Source: JBCCQH01 sp039024435
Lineage (GTDB): Bacteria; Bacteroidota; Bacteroidia; J057; JADKCL01
DNA: 22,662 nt
Assembly (NCBI GenBank): GCA_039024435.1
Contig: JBCCQH010000121.1
Location: 1-22,662, forward strand
Direction: 5' to 3'
Shown here: in pieces, positions 15,063 through 21,945 of the stretch
Layout of the letters: every line of letters begins with the position of its first letter
Position numbering within the stretch: position 1 is the first letter of the stretch
Program-made: the position numbers and the translations under genes
The notes under the pieces: generated by a model
The model's input: only the letters and a program-made list of their open reading frames with translations
The model's database searches: none
What the model was told of the DNA's origin: nothing

Positions 15063-15106
15063 GATAAACAGAAATCACAAAACCATCCACAAACAACCTG
15101 TTTATC
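15063..15106. repeat. 9-bp inverted repeat downstream of mnmE
   Basis: GATAAACAG (15063-15071) and CTGTTTATC (15098-15106) are exact reverse complements with a 26-base spacer. It has no T-run, so it is not an obvious terminator. Its position beside the putative att core suggests a recombinase or accessory-protein site, which is inference. Confidence 0.45.
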
Positions 15107-15167
15107 AGCAATTTTCAATGATTACCAGCGTTTCAGATTGATCAATTCTTATCGCTGATATTGGTCT

Positions 15168-15187
15168 TTTTTGTACCTTTTTGTACC
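15168..15187 (+). repeat. Two perfect tandem 10-bp repeats TTTTTGTACC
   Basis: Positions 15168-15177 and 15178-15187 are identical, followed by TTGC. TACCTTG at the end resembles a -7 box, so the repeat may be part of the promoter for the element's first operon, or an arm-type site for the integrase. Confidence 0.7.
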
Positions 15188-15200
15188 TTGCTTATACCTC

Positions 15201-15231
15201 AAGGGCTGCGAGTAACGCAAAAGCCCTTTTT
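15201..15231 (+). terminator. Hairpin with T-run: mnmE terminator or attenuator
   Basis: AAGGGCT (15201-15207) pairs with AGCCCTT (15222-15228) around a 14-base loop, and the downstream arm runs into T residues to 15231. It can end mnmE transcription. If the operon promoter is at the 10-bp repeats just upstream, it would lie in the 5' leader and act as an attenuator. The 3' arm (CCCT at 15224) can instead pair with AGGG at 15232-15235, part of the next ribosome-binding site. Confidence 0.55.
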
Positions 15232-15242
15232 AGGGGGAGATT

Positions 15243-15308
15243 ATGGCACAACCTGACACACTCAGGCACAGCCTGGCACGCGAAGACACAAATAGGCACA
15301 GCCCATGA
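15243..15308 (+). CDS. 21-codon leader ORF made of two 10-residue repeats
   Basis: ATG 15243 follows a strong purine-rich site (AGGGGGAGA, 15232-15240). The peptide is Met plus AQPDTLRHSL plus AREDTNRHSP, so six of ten positions are repeated. The stop overlaps the ATG of the next gene as ATGA, and that gene has no ribosome-binding site of its own, which points to translational coupling. The DNA is built from 10-bp units as well. It could be a true leader peptide or a binding-site array that happens to be open. No family is recognised. Confidence 0.5.
   Translation: MAQPDTLRHSLAREDTNRHSP
15245..15304 (+). repeat. Six 10-bp-phased GGCACA-type direct repeats
   Basis: G(G/A)CAC(A/G) begins at 15245, 15255, 15265, 15275, 15285 and 15295, exactly every 10 bases. 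Units 1-3 and 4-6 also form a 30-bp direct repeat with 20 of 30 bases identical. One repeat per helical turn places all copies on one DNA face, as in iterons or arm-type recombinase sites. It overlaps the leader ORF. Confidence 0.8.
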
Positions 15309-15871
15309 GCAGTAACATTCGGGTACAGCGCATTTGCCAGCATTGCGGCAGCGAATTCACGGCCAAAACGACCGTCACCAAGTATTGCAGCGATTCTTGT
15401 GCAAAGAAGGCATACAAGGCCCGGAAACGGGCAGAGAAGGTGGGCAATGCAAAGCAGGAAACCCGCAAAGTCATTGCCCGGCCAATGGAGGAAATCAAGG
15501 CCAAAGAATTCCTGAGCATTGCCGAAACGGTGAAGCTGCTAGGGATCAGCCGCCGGACGGTTTACCGCCTGATCCGACGCGGCGAATTGCCCATTGTCAA
15601 GCTGGCAGGACGTACCATTGTCCGCCGGGCAGACCTGGACCGGAACACAAAGCCCGGCCCGGTACCACCTCCGCAACCGGGACCGACCGCCACGAAGCAA
15701 CAGATCGACCCGGCGCAATGCTACACCATCGGGGAAGTGCTGGACAAGTACAGCATTTCCGATAGTTCGCTGCGAAAGCTGATCCAACGGGAAGACATTC
15801 CCAAAATCCGGCGCGGAAAATTCGCCCTTGTACCCAAAGCCCAAATAGACGCGGTACTCGCAAACGCATAA
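15305..15871 (+). CDS. Zinc-ribbon protein with two HTH_17 (excisionase-type) domains
   Basis: 188 residues. An N-terminal zinc finger is visible as C-Q-H-C at residues 11-14 and C-S-D-S-C at about 32-36, followed by a basic helix. Two MerR/excisionase-like helix-turn-helix units come next: EFLSIAETVKLLGISRRTVYRLIRRGELP (about 63-91) and CYTIGEVLDKYSISDSSLRKLIQREDIP (about 139-166), each followed by a short wing. A Pro-rich linker joins them. Such proteins bind DNA near att sites in Bacteroidota integrative elements and help direct excision or regulate the integrase. It starts at the leader-ORF stop (ATGA) and ends four bases before the integrase gene, so the three form one operon. Confidence 0.85.
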   Translation: MSSNIRVQRICQHCGSEFTAKTTVTKYCSDSCAKKAYKARKRAEKVGNAKQETRKVIARPMEEIKAKEFLSIAETVKLLGISRRTVYRLIRRGELPIVKLAGRTIVRRADLDRNTKPGPVPPPQPGPTATKQQIDPAQCYTIGEVLDKYSISDSSLRKLIQREDIPKIRRGKFALVPKAQIDAVLANA

Positions 15872-15875
15872 CACC

Positions 15876-17003
15876 ATGACCAAAGTTTCATTGAGAAAAA
15901 AGGCGATTTCAAAGGGAAGGCACAGTCTTTACCTGGACTTCTACCCGGCGATCAAGCATCCCGATACCGGCAAAATGACCCGGCGCGAATTCTTGAAAAT
16001 GTATGTCCTGGACAAGCCCAAAGGCGCCCTGGAAAAGCAACACAACAAAGAAACGCTGGCAATGGCGGAAGCGATCCGGGCAAAGCGACAAATCGCCCTG
16101 CAATACGATGAACATGGTTTCCTGAGCAAGTCCGGCGGCAAACAGGATTTTGTGGCCTACTTCGAATATCTGGCAGACAAGCGGACAGCCAGCACCAACA
16201 ATTACGGGAACTGGAAAAGCACCCTGAACTATCTACGAAGGCATACCGGCGGCAGCATTGAAATCCGGCAAGTCGACGAGGAATTTTGTCGTGACTTCCG
16301 GGATTCGCTGCTCACGGATGGATCGATCAGAAACCCGGATCAGCCCCTTTCGCGCAATGCCGCATCCTCGTATTACAACAAGTTCAGAGCGGCATTGAAA
16401 CAGGCGGTGAAAGACAAGCTGATCAGGGTGAACCCGGCGCAATACGTGGACCCGATCAAGCCGGAAGACACCAAGCGGGAATTCCTCAGCCTGGAAGAAT
16501 TGAAAGCCGTTGCCGCAACTGAATGCCGTTTGCCAGCCCTCAAAAATGCAAGCCTGTTTTCCTGCATGACCGGGCTACGTTACTCAGACATAACGAAAAT
16601 GGTTTGGGGAGAAATCCGCTATTCAGAAACCGCCGGTCATTTGCTCCGCTACCGCATGAAAAAAACGGCTGCTCAGGAAGATTTGCCCCTTTCGCCGGAA
16701 ACGGTGGCCCTGCTCGGTGAACGCGGCGCGGACAATGAGCGCGTATTCCCTACCCTGCCCAAAAAGCTGAACGATTCACAGAATGACAAGCTGAAAGCCT
16801 GGATCAAAGCCGCCGGGATTGACCGGCATATTACCTTCCATTGCTTCCGGCATACCTTCGCGACCCTGCAATTGGGCGCGGGTACGGACATATACACGGT
16901 TTCAAAGCTGCTCGGACACAAGAACGTGCAAACCACCGCGATCTATACGAAAGTCATCGACGAAAAGAAGCGGGAAGCAATGAACCGGATTTCCTTGAAA
17001 TAG
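15876..17003 (+). CDS. Tyrosine recombinase / integrase
   Basis: 375 residues, a phage-integrase-family enzyme expected to integrate and excise the element. Residues 1-85 form an arm-binding N-terminal domain, about 92-185 a SAM-like core-binding domain (FEYLADKRTASTNNYGNWKS), and 200-375 the catalytic domain. The catalytic residues are complete: R235 in TGLRYSDI, K262/K263 in RMKKTA, H322-x-x-R325 in HCFRHTF, H348 in LLGHKN and nucleophile Y357 in AIYTKV. It lies close to the 3' end of mnmE in the same direction. It is related to the many Bacteroidota integrases of this size. The two sets of 10-bp-phased repeats upstream are candidates for its arm sites. Confidence 0.95.
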   Translation: MTKVSLRKKAISKGRHSLYLDFYPAIKHPDTGKMTRREFLKMYVLDKPKGALEKQHNKETLAMAEAIRAKRQIALQYDEHGFLSKSGGKQDFVAYFEYLADKRTASTNNYGNWKSTLNYLRRHTGGSIEIRQVDEEFCRDFRDSLLTDGSIRNPDQPLSRNAASSYYNKFRAALKQAVKDKLIRVNPAQYVDPIKPEDTKREFLSLEELKAVAATECRLPALKNASLFSCMTGLRYSDITKMVWGEIRYSETAGHLLRYRMKKTAAQEDLPLSPETVALLGERGADNERVFPTLPKKLNDSQNDKLKAWIKAAGIDRHITFHCFRHTFATLQLGAGTDIYTVSKLLGHKNVQTTAIYTKVIDEKKREAMNRISLK

Positions 17004-17030
17004 CCTTGAGAACGGAATAATGAACATGCC

Positions 17031-18470
17031 ATGAAAGACTCTCCTAAGACAGTATATCGAACCTGTGAAGGTTGGCTGAAAGGTGAATGGTCTACACCCT
17101 CCTTCGGAAATAGCAGGTCTTTTTTTCAGCAGGTGCAACCCTTCGAATGGACTGACCCGGATACGGGAATCACTAGGATTTTGACCGAAGATGAAGCCGC
17201 CAAAATTGACGAGGAAAGGCAGAAAATCTGGAAACACCAGTTCGGCATTCTCTTTGAAGCGGAAAGGAAAAAATTCGAAAAACGACACAAAGCCAGCCTG
17301 GAAGGGGAAAAGCTACGTGTCGATACCATTGAAGATATTAAGCGCATCTTTGACCGGACATTTCACCCGGAACCGCTGGACCAGATCAGGAGAAACGTAA
17401 GCCTTCCTCCCCCTATAATGGCACCCTATTTCGGTATCAATAAAGAATTCATTTTGCCGGTCTTGCCAAAGGTTTCTAACCATAAAATTTGGGACATGCG
17501 CGAAGCGGATAGAATGGCCACCTTTGAGGATTTCCAGCCCTACTGGATTATTCAAAATCCAGCGCAGGACGTTTCGCAAAGTGCGATGATGAGGGCCGAA
17601 GTTTACAAGGCATTGGCGCGGTGGCTGGAATTCTCCTATTTGAGATGGGAAGGCAATCCGAACATGTACCACCCAATAGGCATACACGCTGCAAACATAT
17701 TCCATGAAGACGGTTATGTGGATTCTATGGCCTTGGCAGACCCGATCAGGTACATAGCCATGCCAACCGAAAGCAATCGGGCCATCTACTTGAACCGTTG
17801 GGGAATTTCGTCTAAAAGCGGCCTAACCGCGCTATCCATTGAGGAAATCAACGTTCAAGTTCGTTCCTTTCCAGATCCGCAGGACCGAATCAAATTGCTG
17901 TTCAAAATACGGGAAGCCTATGACGTTAATGAGTTGGTCATGTTCAACCTAGATAAGCCGGTTTACCGCTCTTTGATTCGTGCAATGTTTGATGCGTGGC
18001 CAAAGATCAACCATGAACGATTTATTCAATGGTGGAATGAAATAAGCGGATGGAACGGCCCGGCAGTGAAAACGGCTACCATTCAGCCGCCGGAAACTAA
18101 ACCGGCACCTCAGCCAAAAAGTGAAATATTGTACCAGAAACTCAGGAAATACCAATTCTTTGGGTTGCCGAAAGTTCGCATACTATCAGATGAAGCAAAG
18201 GTCCAATTGATAGGTATCATTTCCTCCGCAAATTTGCCGTTTCAAATTGCCCTGCTTGATCATCTGGAATTCATCACCTACCTGGAAAAAGAACACACAG
18301 AAACCAAACAAGAAGCCAGAAATGTTTTGGGCGGCTTATTGGGTGCATCTGAACGCAATGTGAAAGGAAATATTTACGTGCTCAACCCCAAGTCAAAGGA
18401 AAACCGCAAACGATACACCGCCCATCTACAAGTCCAAAAAGCAATAGAGGAATTCGAAAAGTTAAAATAG
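17031..18470 (+). CDS. Unknown 479-residue element protein
   Basis: No domain was recognised. The sequence is soluble, without signal peptide or membrane helices. Residues 58-95 are charged and helical (EDEAAKIDEERQKIWKHQF). The middle is rich in aromatic residues (FQPYWIIQNP, RWLEFSYLRWEG). A Pro-rich linker (about residues 352-368, QPPETKPAPQPKSE) separates a C-terminal domain of 110 residues with a hydrophobic core (VQLIGIISSANLPFQIALLDHLEFITYL) and a Lys-rich end. It lies 27 bases after the integrase and is co-directional with the rest of the element. The two-part build suggests a DNA- or protein-binding tail, perhaps involved in element maintenance; that is inference. Confidence 0.8.
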   Translation: MKDSPKTVYRTCEGWLKGEWSTPSFGNSRSFFQQVQPFEWTDPDTGITRILTEDEAAKIDEERQKIWKHQFGILFEAERKKFEKRHKASLEGEKLRVDTIEDIKRIFDRTFHPEPLDQIRRNVSLPPPIMAPYFGINKEFILPVLPKVSNHKIWDMREADRMATFEDFQPYWIIQNPAQDVSQSAMMRAEVYKALARWLEFSYLRWEGNPNMYHPIGIHAANIFHEDGYVDSMALADPIRYIAMPTESNRAIYLNRWGISSKSGLTALSIEEINVQVRSFPDPQDRIKLLFKIREAYDVNELVMFNLDKPVYRSLIRAMFDAWPKINHERFIQWWNEISGWNGPAVKTATIQPPETKPAPQPKSEILYQKLRKYQFFGLPKVRILSDEAKVQLIGIISSANLPFQIALLDHLEFITYLEKEHTETKQEARNVLGGLLGASERNVKGNIYVLNPKSKENRKRYTAHLQVQKAIEEFEKLK

Positions 18471-18511
18471 GGAGTACGCCCCCCTTTTTGCCCCAAAATG
18501 CCCCTCCCATA

Positions 18512-18540
18512 TTCGTTACCGAACCTCAAACGGTAGCGAA
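18512..18540 (+). promoter_or_regulatory. 10-bp hairpin abutting the start of the HTH gene
   Basis: TTCGTTACCG (18512-18521) pairs with CGGTAGCGAA (18531-18540), with a single G-U pair, around a 9-base loop. It ends two bases before the ATG at 18543, with no T-run. It could be an operator palindrome for the HTH protein itself or an RNA structure that blocks ribosome access. Confidence 0.55.
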
Positions 18541-18542
18541 AT

Positions 18543-18884
18543 ATGAATCTTTCATTTGAACAATTGCCCGAAGCCATTGCCGACCTGATCAAGAAAGTTG
18601 GCAACATTGAACAGCTTTTGACAACCAAAAGCCTAGCACTCCCAAACCAAGAACCAGCACCCGAATTGGGCGGGATCGATCTTGCCATCAAAGTAACCGG
18701 ATTCAAAAAGCCGACCATCTACGGCAAAGTCCAGCGCGGCGAAATCCCGCATTACAAACGCGGTGGGAGGCTGTTTTTCACCCGGCAATCTCTCTGTGAA
18801 TGGATCATGGAAGGGAAGGTCAAAACGGCAGCAGAAATCGAACTGGAAGCGAATGACTACCTGAAAGGCAAACGCAAGAAATAG
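18543..18884 (+). CDS. Excisionase-like HTH_17 DNA-binding protein
   Basis: 113 residues. The N-terminal 35 residues are a helical, possibly dimerising segment (LPEAIADLIKKVGNIEQLLTTK). A MerR/excisionase-type winged HTH covers about residues 41-85: GGIDLAIKVTGFKKPTIYGKVQRGEIPHYKRGGRLFFTRQSLCEWI. The basic tail ends in KGKRKK. This is the common Bacteroidota element protein that acts as a recombination directionality factor or a local regulator. It is followed six bases later by the next gene, so the two are co-transcribed. Confidence 0.88.
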   Translation: MNLSFEQLPEAIADLIKKVGNIEQLLTTKSLALPNQEPAPELGGIDLAIKVTGFKKPTIYGKVQRGEIPHYKRGGRLFFTRQSLCEWIMEGKVKTAAEIELEANDYLKGKRKK

Positions 18885-18890
18885 CCCGGA

Positions 18891-19802
18891 ATGGTGGAAA
18901 AATCGCATCGATCCGGCGAGCGGGAAAACCAGCCATTGAAGCCCGAATGCCTGGCCCCTGCTCCCTATTTCGTAGTCCCGGTTGAACTTGCTGAACATGT
19001 TCTCCGCGAAGGCATCGCAAAATCATTCCGAACCTTCATTTTGCTGAAATTCTATTCGAATGGCACCATCAACCGTGACCGCCTGGATAACGCGGCCATC
19101 ATGCGCCTTTCCGGGTGCAAAGACATTCGGACTTTCGAAGGTCACCTTGACCAATTGGAGGAACGCGGGATGATCAACAGGTCCAAACGCTTGATCTTTC
19201 TCCGTTCCTTCGATTTCATCCGGGTACACCTGGAATTTCAATCTTCGACCTCCTTCCTACTTCATCCCGAACACCTGGACCACCTGCAAGAAACCTTGTT
19301 CGCAGCGGTCATCGGTGGCATGCTCAGATTTCAAGAAAAAGTCCGGTGGCTGCAAGCGCGAAAAAAGAGACGTGCAAATCAAAGCGGTCACCGGCATTTC
19401 TCCTACCCTGCCGTATCGCTCACGCTGGCAGCAAACAAAACCGGCCTGAGTAGAACCAGGACCAGCCAATTGAAAACGAAGGCAATTCAGATAGGCTTGC
19501 TTTCCTCCAAGCCGCATTACAGACGTGTGAACCTCCGCGAAGCACAAGTCAGGCAAGCCAAAGCACATGCCCCTGAAACCGTCCGCCGAATCCGATTTAT
19601 CAATGGGCAATTCTTCGAACAACTCACCGACGAATTGCATTGCCACCTGATCCTGAAAAAGAGACGGAACCGGAAAAATGTGACCCATAGGAAAGAGATA
19701 TTTACCACAAAAAAAATATATCCCGGACTTCTCTCCCAAAGGGGAAAAAAGGTCAAAAAGAGGGGTACACAATGCGGACGGCCCAAACAACTAATCAAAT
19801 AG
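18891..19802 (+). CDS. Unknown basic protein with probable winged-helix regions
   Basis: 303 residues, strongly basic toward the C-terminus. Residues 38-110 (FRTFILLKFYSNGTINRDRLDNAAIMRLSGCKDIRTFEGHLDQLEERGMI in pieces) have the pattern of a helix-turn-helix with a following strand. Residues 175-205 (LTLAANKTGLSRTRTSQLKTKAIQIGLL in pieces) look like a second one. The C-terminal 60 residues are rich in Lys and Arg and include an A-run in the DNA near 19705-19712. The layout recalls small replication-initiation or plasmid-type DNA-binding proteins, but no family can be named. It is tightly linked to the HTH gene before it and overlaps the next gene if that gene starts at 19772. Confidence 0.72.
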   Translation: MVEKSHRSGERENQPLKPECLAPAPYFVVPVELAEHVLREGIAKSFRTFILLKFYSNGTINRDRLDNAAIMRLSGCKDIRTFEGHLDQLEERGMINRSKRLIFLRSFDFIRVHLEFQSSTSFLLHPEHLDHLQETLFAAVIGGMLRFQEKVRWLQARKKRRANQSGHRHFSYPAVSLTLAANKTGLSRTRTSQLKTKAIQIGLLSSKPHYRRVNLREAQVRQAKAHAPETVRRIRFINGQFFEQLTDELHCHLILKKRRNRKNVTHRKEIFTTKKIYPGLLSQRGKKVKKRGTQCGRPKQLIK

Positions 19803-20257
19803 TTATGAATCCATCGACCCGGCAAATTTTGAACGACCTCAAGCGGATGCACCAGGACCACAACCGCCGGAAATATCCGAACCTTCCCCCCTACGCAATA
19901 CCGCCGGGAAAGTACACGGTGAAGGATGCAAACGGCCTGACAAAGTGTGTCATCGCCTGGATTCAATTTCACGGTGGCGTGGCCTACCGGATCAACTCAC
20001 AAGGTCAGTATGACCCGAAATTGAAACGGTGGCGGAAGGCAGGAACCCGGCCCGGCCTACCTGACATCATCGCTTGCATCGCTGGACAGTTTGTAGCCCT
20101 TGAAATCAAGTTTGGAAGGGACAAGCAAAGCGAAGCCCAAAAAGTCATAGAAGACGAGATACACGGTGCGAAGGGTGCCTATCTGATCGTCTCCAATCTG
20201 GACCGCTTTGTTGAGTGGTTCAGGAATAATTATTGTCCAACTTCCTTAGAAATCTAG
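19772..20257 (+). CDS. VRR-NUC domain nuclease (PD-(D/E)XK fold)
   Basis: 161 residues from ATG 19772, which is preceded by GAGGGG at a good distance; ATG 19805, just after the previous stop, is an alternative that removes 11 residues. The nuclease core is visible as G95-L-P-D98, then FVALE111-I-K113, and a Gln-rich helix KQSEAQK at 118-124, the order seen in VRR-NUC proteins of phages and mobile elements. IAWIQFHGGVAYRINSQG forms the first strands. These enzymes cut branched or structured DNA, such as Holliday junctions, during replication or recombination of the element. The sequence shows the full catalytic set, so it should be active. Confidence 0.85.
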   Translation: MRTAQTTNQIVMNPSTRQILNDLKRMHQDHNRRKYPNLPPYAIPPGKYTVKDANGLTKCVIAWIQFHGGVAYRINSQGQYDPKLKRWRKAGTRPGLPDIIACIAGQFVALEIKFGRDKQSEAQKVIEDEIHGAKGAYLIVSNLDRFVEWFRNNYCPTSLEI

Positions 20258-20274
20258 GTTACATTTTTTTTGCC

Positions 20275-20862
20275 ATGCCAAAACCGTCCACCTTTCCGCG
20301 ACTATTCGACGACCTGCCACAGCTCGCCATCGGCTACCTGAAGAGGAACCAATACTTGCAACCTGGAAAGCTGGCAGCAGGTACGGTGAACTGGACCTGG
20401 GGCAATACGGGAAACCGCGTCGCATCTATCCATGTCTTAGCGGTGATGAACGATCCACAGCCGGAAGTTCACCTAGCTTTTGCCTACCAAGGAAAGAAGG
20501 TACAGCAGCGAATCGAATTGACCACACTGCAAAGCAACCTGGGACTAGGTGTATTGTGGTACTTCATTTGCCCCCATACCGGGAAACGGTGCCGGAAACT
20601 CTATCTGTCCAATGGAAGATTCACCCATCGGGAAGCAAGCGCGGGCGAATGCTATCAATCGCAGATTGCTTCGAAAAAGGAACGGCATTACGAAAAGACT
20701 TACGGTGCGATCTTCGCAGCGGGCAGGGCATGGGATACGATGCGGGAAAAGCACTTCAAAAAGTATTACGCGGGAAAGCCTACCAAGCGATACCGGCGAC
20801 TCATGGCAACCGCGATGAAAGCGGACCTACAAGACTTGCCCCCACTCAAATCATTCCTCTGA
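20275..20862 (+). CDS. Unknown protein with a CPxTGxxCRKLYL motif
   Basis: 195 residues from ATG 20275; an in-frame TTG at 20233 would overlap the nuclease gene and lacks support. The N-terminal half has beta-rich stretches (VNWTWGNTGNRVASIHVLAV and VHLAFAYQGKKVQQRIEL). The centre has FICPHTGKRCRKLYL, a single Cys pair that may be half of a metal site or a degenerate zinc ribbon. The rest is basic and helical (ASKKERHYEKTYG, RAWDTMREKHFKKYY). Short proteins with a C-P-x-x-G-x-x-C-R-K-L-Y core are seen in phage-like and integrative elements, without known function. It ends by overlapping the convergent regulator by 12 bases. Confidence 0.72.
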   Translation: MPKPSTFPRLFDDLPQLAIGYLKRNQYLQPGKLAAGTVNWTWGNTGNRVASIHVLAVMNDPQPEVHLAFAYQGKKVQQRIELTTLQSNLGLGVLWYFICPHTGKRCRKLYLSNGRFTHREASAGECYQSQIASKKERHYEKTYGAIFAAGRAWDTMREKHFKKYYAGKPTKRYRRLMATAMKADLQDLPPLKSFL

Positions 20863-21087
20863 TTGAAAATCGAACAACTCTTTCAGCGATATTCCCAACG
20901 CATCCGCATAGGTTTTCAAAACGCAAATGGTGGAATTGCTTTCGCCCCGTTCGATCCGGCCCACCTGCCGCAAGTCAAGAACGGACGCATTGACCACACC
21001 TTCCTGTGTCATGCCCTTCGCTTTACGCAATGCACGCGCACGTCTCCCCAATGCCTTCAAAAATTCGTCGTCCCTCGTGGTGGCCAT
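20851..21087 (-). CDS. XRE-family repressor-like regulator
   Basis: 78 residues, a single Cro/CI-type helix-turn-helix: FLKALGRRARALRKAKGMTQEGVVNASVLDLRQVGRIERGESN, followed by VLKTYADALGISLKELFDF, which closes the five-helix domain. There is no additional effector domain. ATG 21087 is preferred; the longer TTG-started frame would place the operators inside the coding region. It is divergent from the two-gene operon at 21183, and twin palindromes lie between them. This is the arrangement of a lysogeny-type switch, and it probably represses both directions. Confidence 0.88.
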   Translation of the reverse strand: MATTRDDEFLKALGRRARALRKAKGMTQEGVVNASVLDLRQVGRIERGESNSTICVLKTYADALGISLKELFDFQSEE

Positions 21088-21104
21088 ATTTTTTCGAGAA
21101 TCAA

Positions 21105-21122
21105 TAGGGCTATAATGTCCTA
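21105..21122. promoter_or_regulatory. Palindromic operator O1 between the divergent regulators
   Basis: TAGGGCTATAATGTCCTA: TAGGGC and the reverse complement of GTCCTA (TAGGAC) form an 18-bp dyad. It contains TATAAT at 21111-21116, so binding would cover a promoter. It shares 13 of 18 bases with O2, 36 bases away centre to centre. Confidence 0.7.
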
Positions 21123-21140
21123 ATTCTCTATATTGGATGT

Positions 21141-21158
21141 TAGGGCTAATTCGCCCTA
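21141..21158. promoter_or_regulatory. Palindromic operator O2 between the divergent regulators
   Basis: TAGGGCTAATTCGCCCTA is an 18-bp dyad with perfect 6-bp arms. It lies 24 bases upstream of the start at 21183 and matches O1. A pair of like sites is expected for cooperative repressor dimers. Confidence 0.72.
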
Positions 21159-21182
21159 TTTTGTTTACCAAAATGGAGAGTT

Positions 21183-21467
21183 ATGAGCAAGACAGCAGAC
21201 ACATTGTATCTGAAAATCAACCGGATGGACCCGGAAGACTACCTGCAAGATGTACGGGTAGGGATTATGGTGTGCATCCGTACACATTTCGAAAGCCCGG
21301 GAGACTTCACCACCGACGAGGAAAGGTTCTACATGGGCAGGGTGACAGATTTTCTGATCTACCTCACCAAAGGCAAGCTGGTACAGGTGGACCCGGAGAC
21401 GATCAACGAAGTAGGACCGCCAAGGGAGCAGGACCACACGACCAGCGAAAGGAGGGAAACCCCATGA
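21183..21467 (+). CDS. Unknown small protein in the divergent switch operon
   Basis: 94 residues with no recognised domain. A good ribosome-binding site (GGAGAG) ends two bases before the ATG. The sequence is mixed alpha/beta and acidic (MDPEDYLQDVRVGIMVCIRTHFESPGDFTTDEE in pieces), with a charged tail (PPREQDHTTSERRE). Its stop overlaps the next start (ATGA), so the two are translated together. First in an operon opposite a CI-like gene, it takes the position of an early regulator or anti-repressor, but nothing in the sequence proves that. Confidence 0.7.
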   Translation: MSKTADTLYLKINRMDPEDYLQDVRVGIMVCIRTHFESPGDFTTDEERFYMGRVTDFLIYLTKGKLVQVDPETINEVGPPREQDHTTSERRETP

Positions 21468-21799
21468 ACAATGCACCGCATTTGGGCCAACTGATCGACA
21501 AGTACCGGGAAACCATCGGTATGAGCAAAGCCGAACTTGCCCGTAGGATTAACACCAGCAGGCAGAATATCCATTTGATCCTTGCCAAAAAGAGCCTGGA
21601 CACCGACCAACTACGGGAAATATCCAATGCCCTGAACCATGATTTCTTCCAATACCTCGCCCCTGCCGTACGGATGCAACCGCAGCGCGTGACCTTGAGA
21701 TTTTCGGAAGTCGAACTTGTGGGAACGCTTGAGATAGAGCAATTGCCGCCGGATGACTTTCCGCTACCTCAAGAACACATGGACAAGGACACCGATTGA
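21464..21799 (+). CDS. XRE-type HTH protein (Cro-like position)
   Basis: 111 residues. A perfect AGGAGG (21450-21455) lies eight bases before the ATG, which fixes the start. Residues 6-55 form a Cro/CI-type HTH: LGQLIDKYRETIGMSKAELARRINTSRQNIHLILAKKSLDTDQLREISNALNHDF in pieces. The C-terminal 50 residues contain a beta-rich segment (QRVTLRFSEVELVGTLEIEQLPPDDFPLP) and an acidic end. Translationally coupled to the gene before it and closed by a strong terminator at 21824. Opposed to the XRE gene at 21087, it is the natural partner in a two-regulator switch. Confidence 0.85.
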   Translation: MNNAPHLGQLIDKYRETIGMSKAELARRINTSRQNIHLILAKKSLDTDQLREISNALNHDFFQYLAPAVRMQPQRVTLRFSEVELVGTLEIEQLPPDDFPLPQEHMDKDTD

Positions 21800-21823
21800 T
21801 TTCATGCCCTTCCCGATCTTGCG

Positions 21824-21852
21824 GCCATCGCTTTCCCGGCGGTGGCTTTTTT
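21824..21852 (+). terminator. Rho-independent terminator of the switch operon
   Basis: GCCATCGC (21824-21831) pairs with GCGGTGGC (21839-21846), with one G-U pair, around a 7-base loop. Six T residues follow directly. It lies 25 bases after the stop of the HTH gene. Confidence 0.88.
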
Positions 21853-21887
21853 CATGTCCGGCTGTTCCAAGTTGGAAAATGAATAGT

Positions 21888-21945
21888 CATTACAGAATGT
21901 TACAAAACATATACGAACATTCTTGCTTTGTAACACGCAGTAATG
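21888..21945. promoter_or_regulatory. 58-bp two-tier dyad upstream of the serine recombinase
   Basis: Outer arms CATTAC (21888-21893) and GTAATG (21940-21945) and inner arms TGTTACAAA (21898-21906) and TTTGTAACA (21927-21935) share the same centre, with 4-base gaps on both sides and a 20-base middle. AGAATGTT (21894-21901) and AACATTCT (21916-21923) form another pair. TATCTTTA (21946-21953), near the -7 consensus, adjoins it. It could be a recombinase crossover (res) site, an operator or both. Confidence 0.7.
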
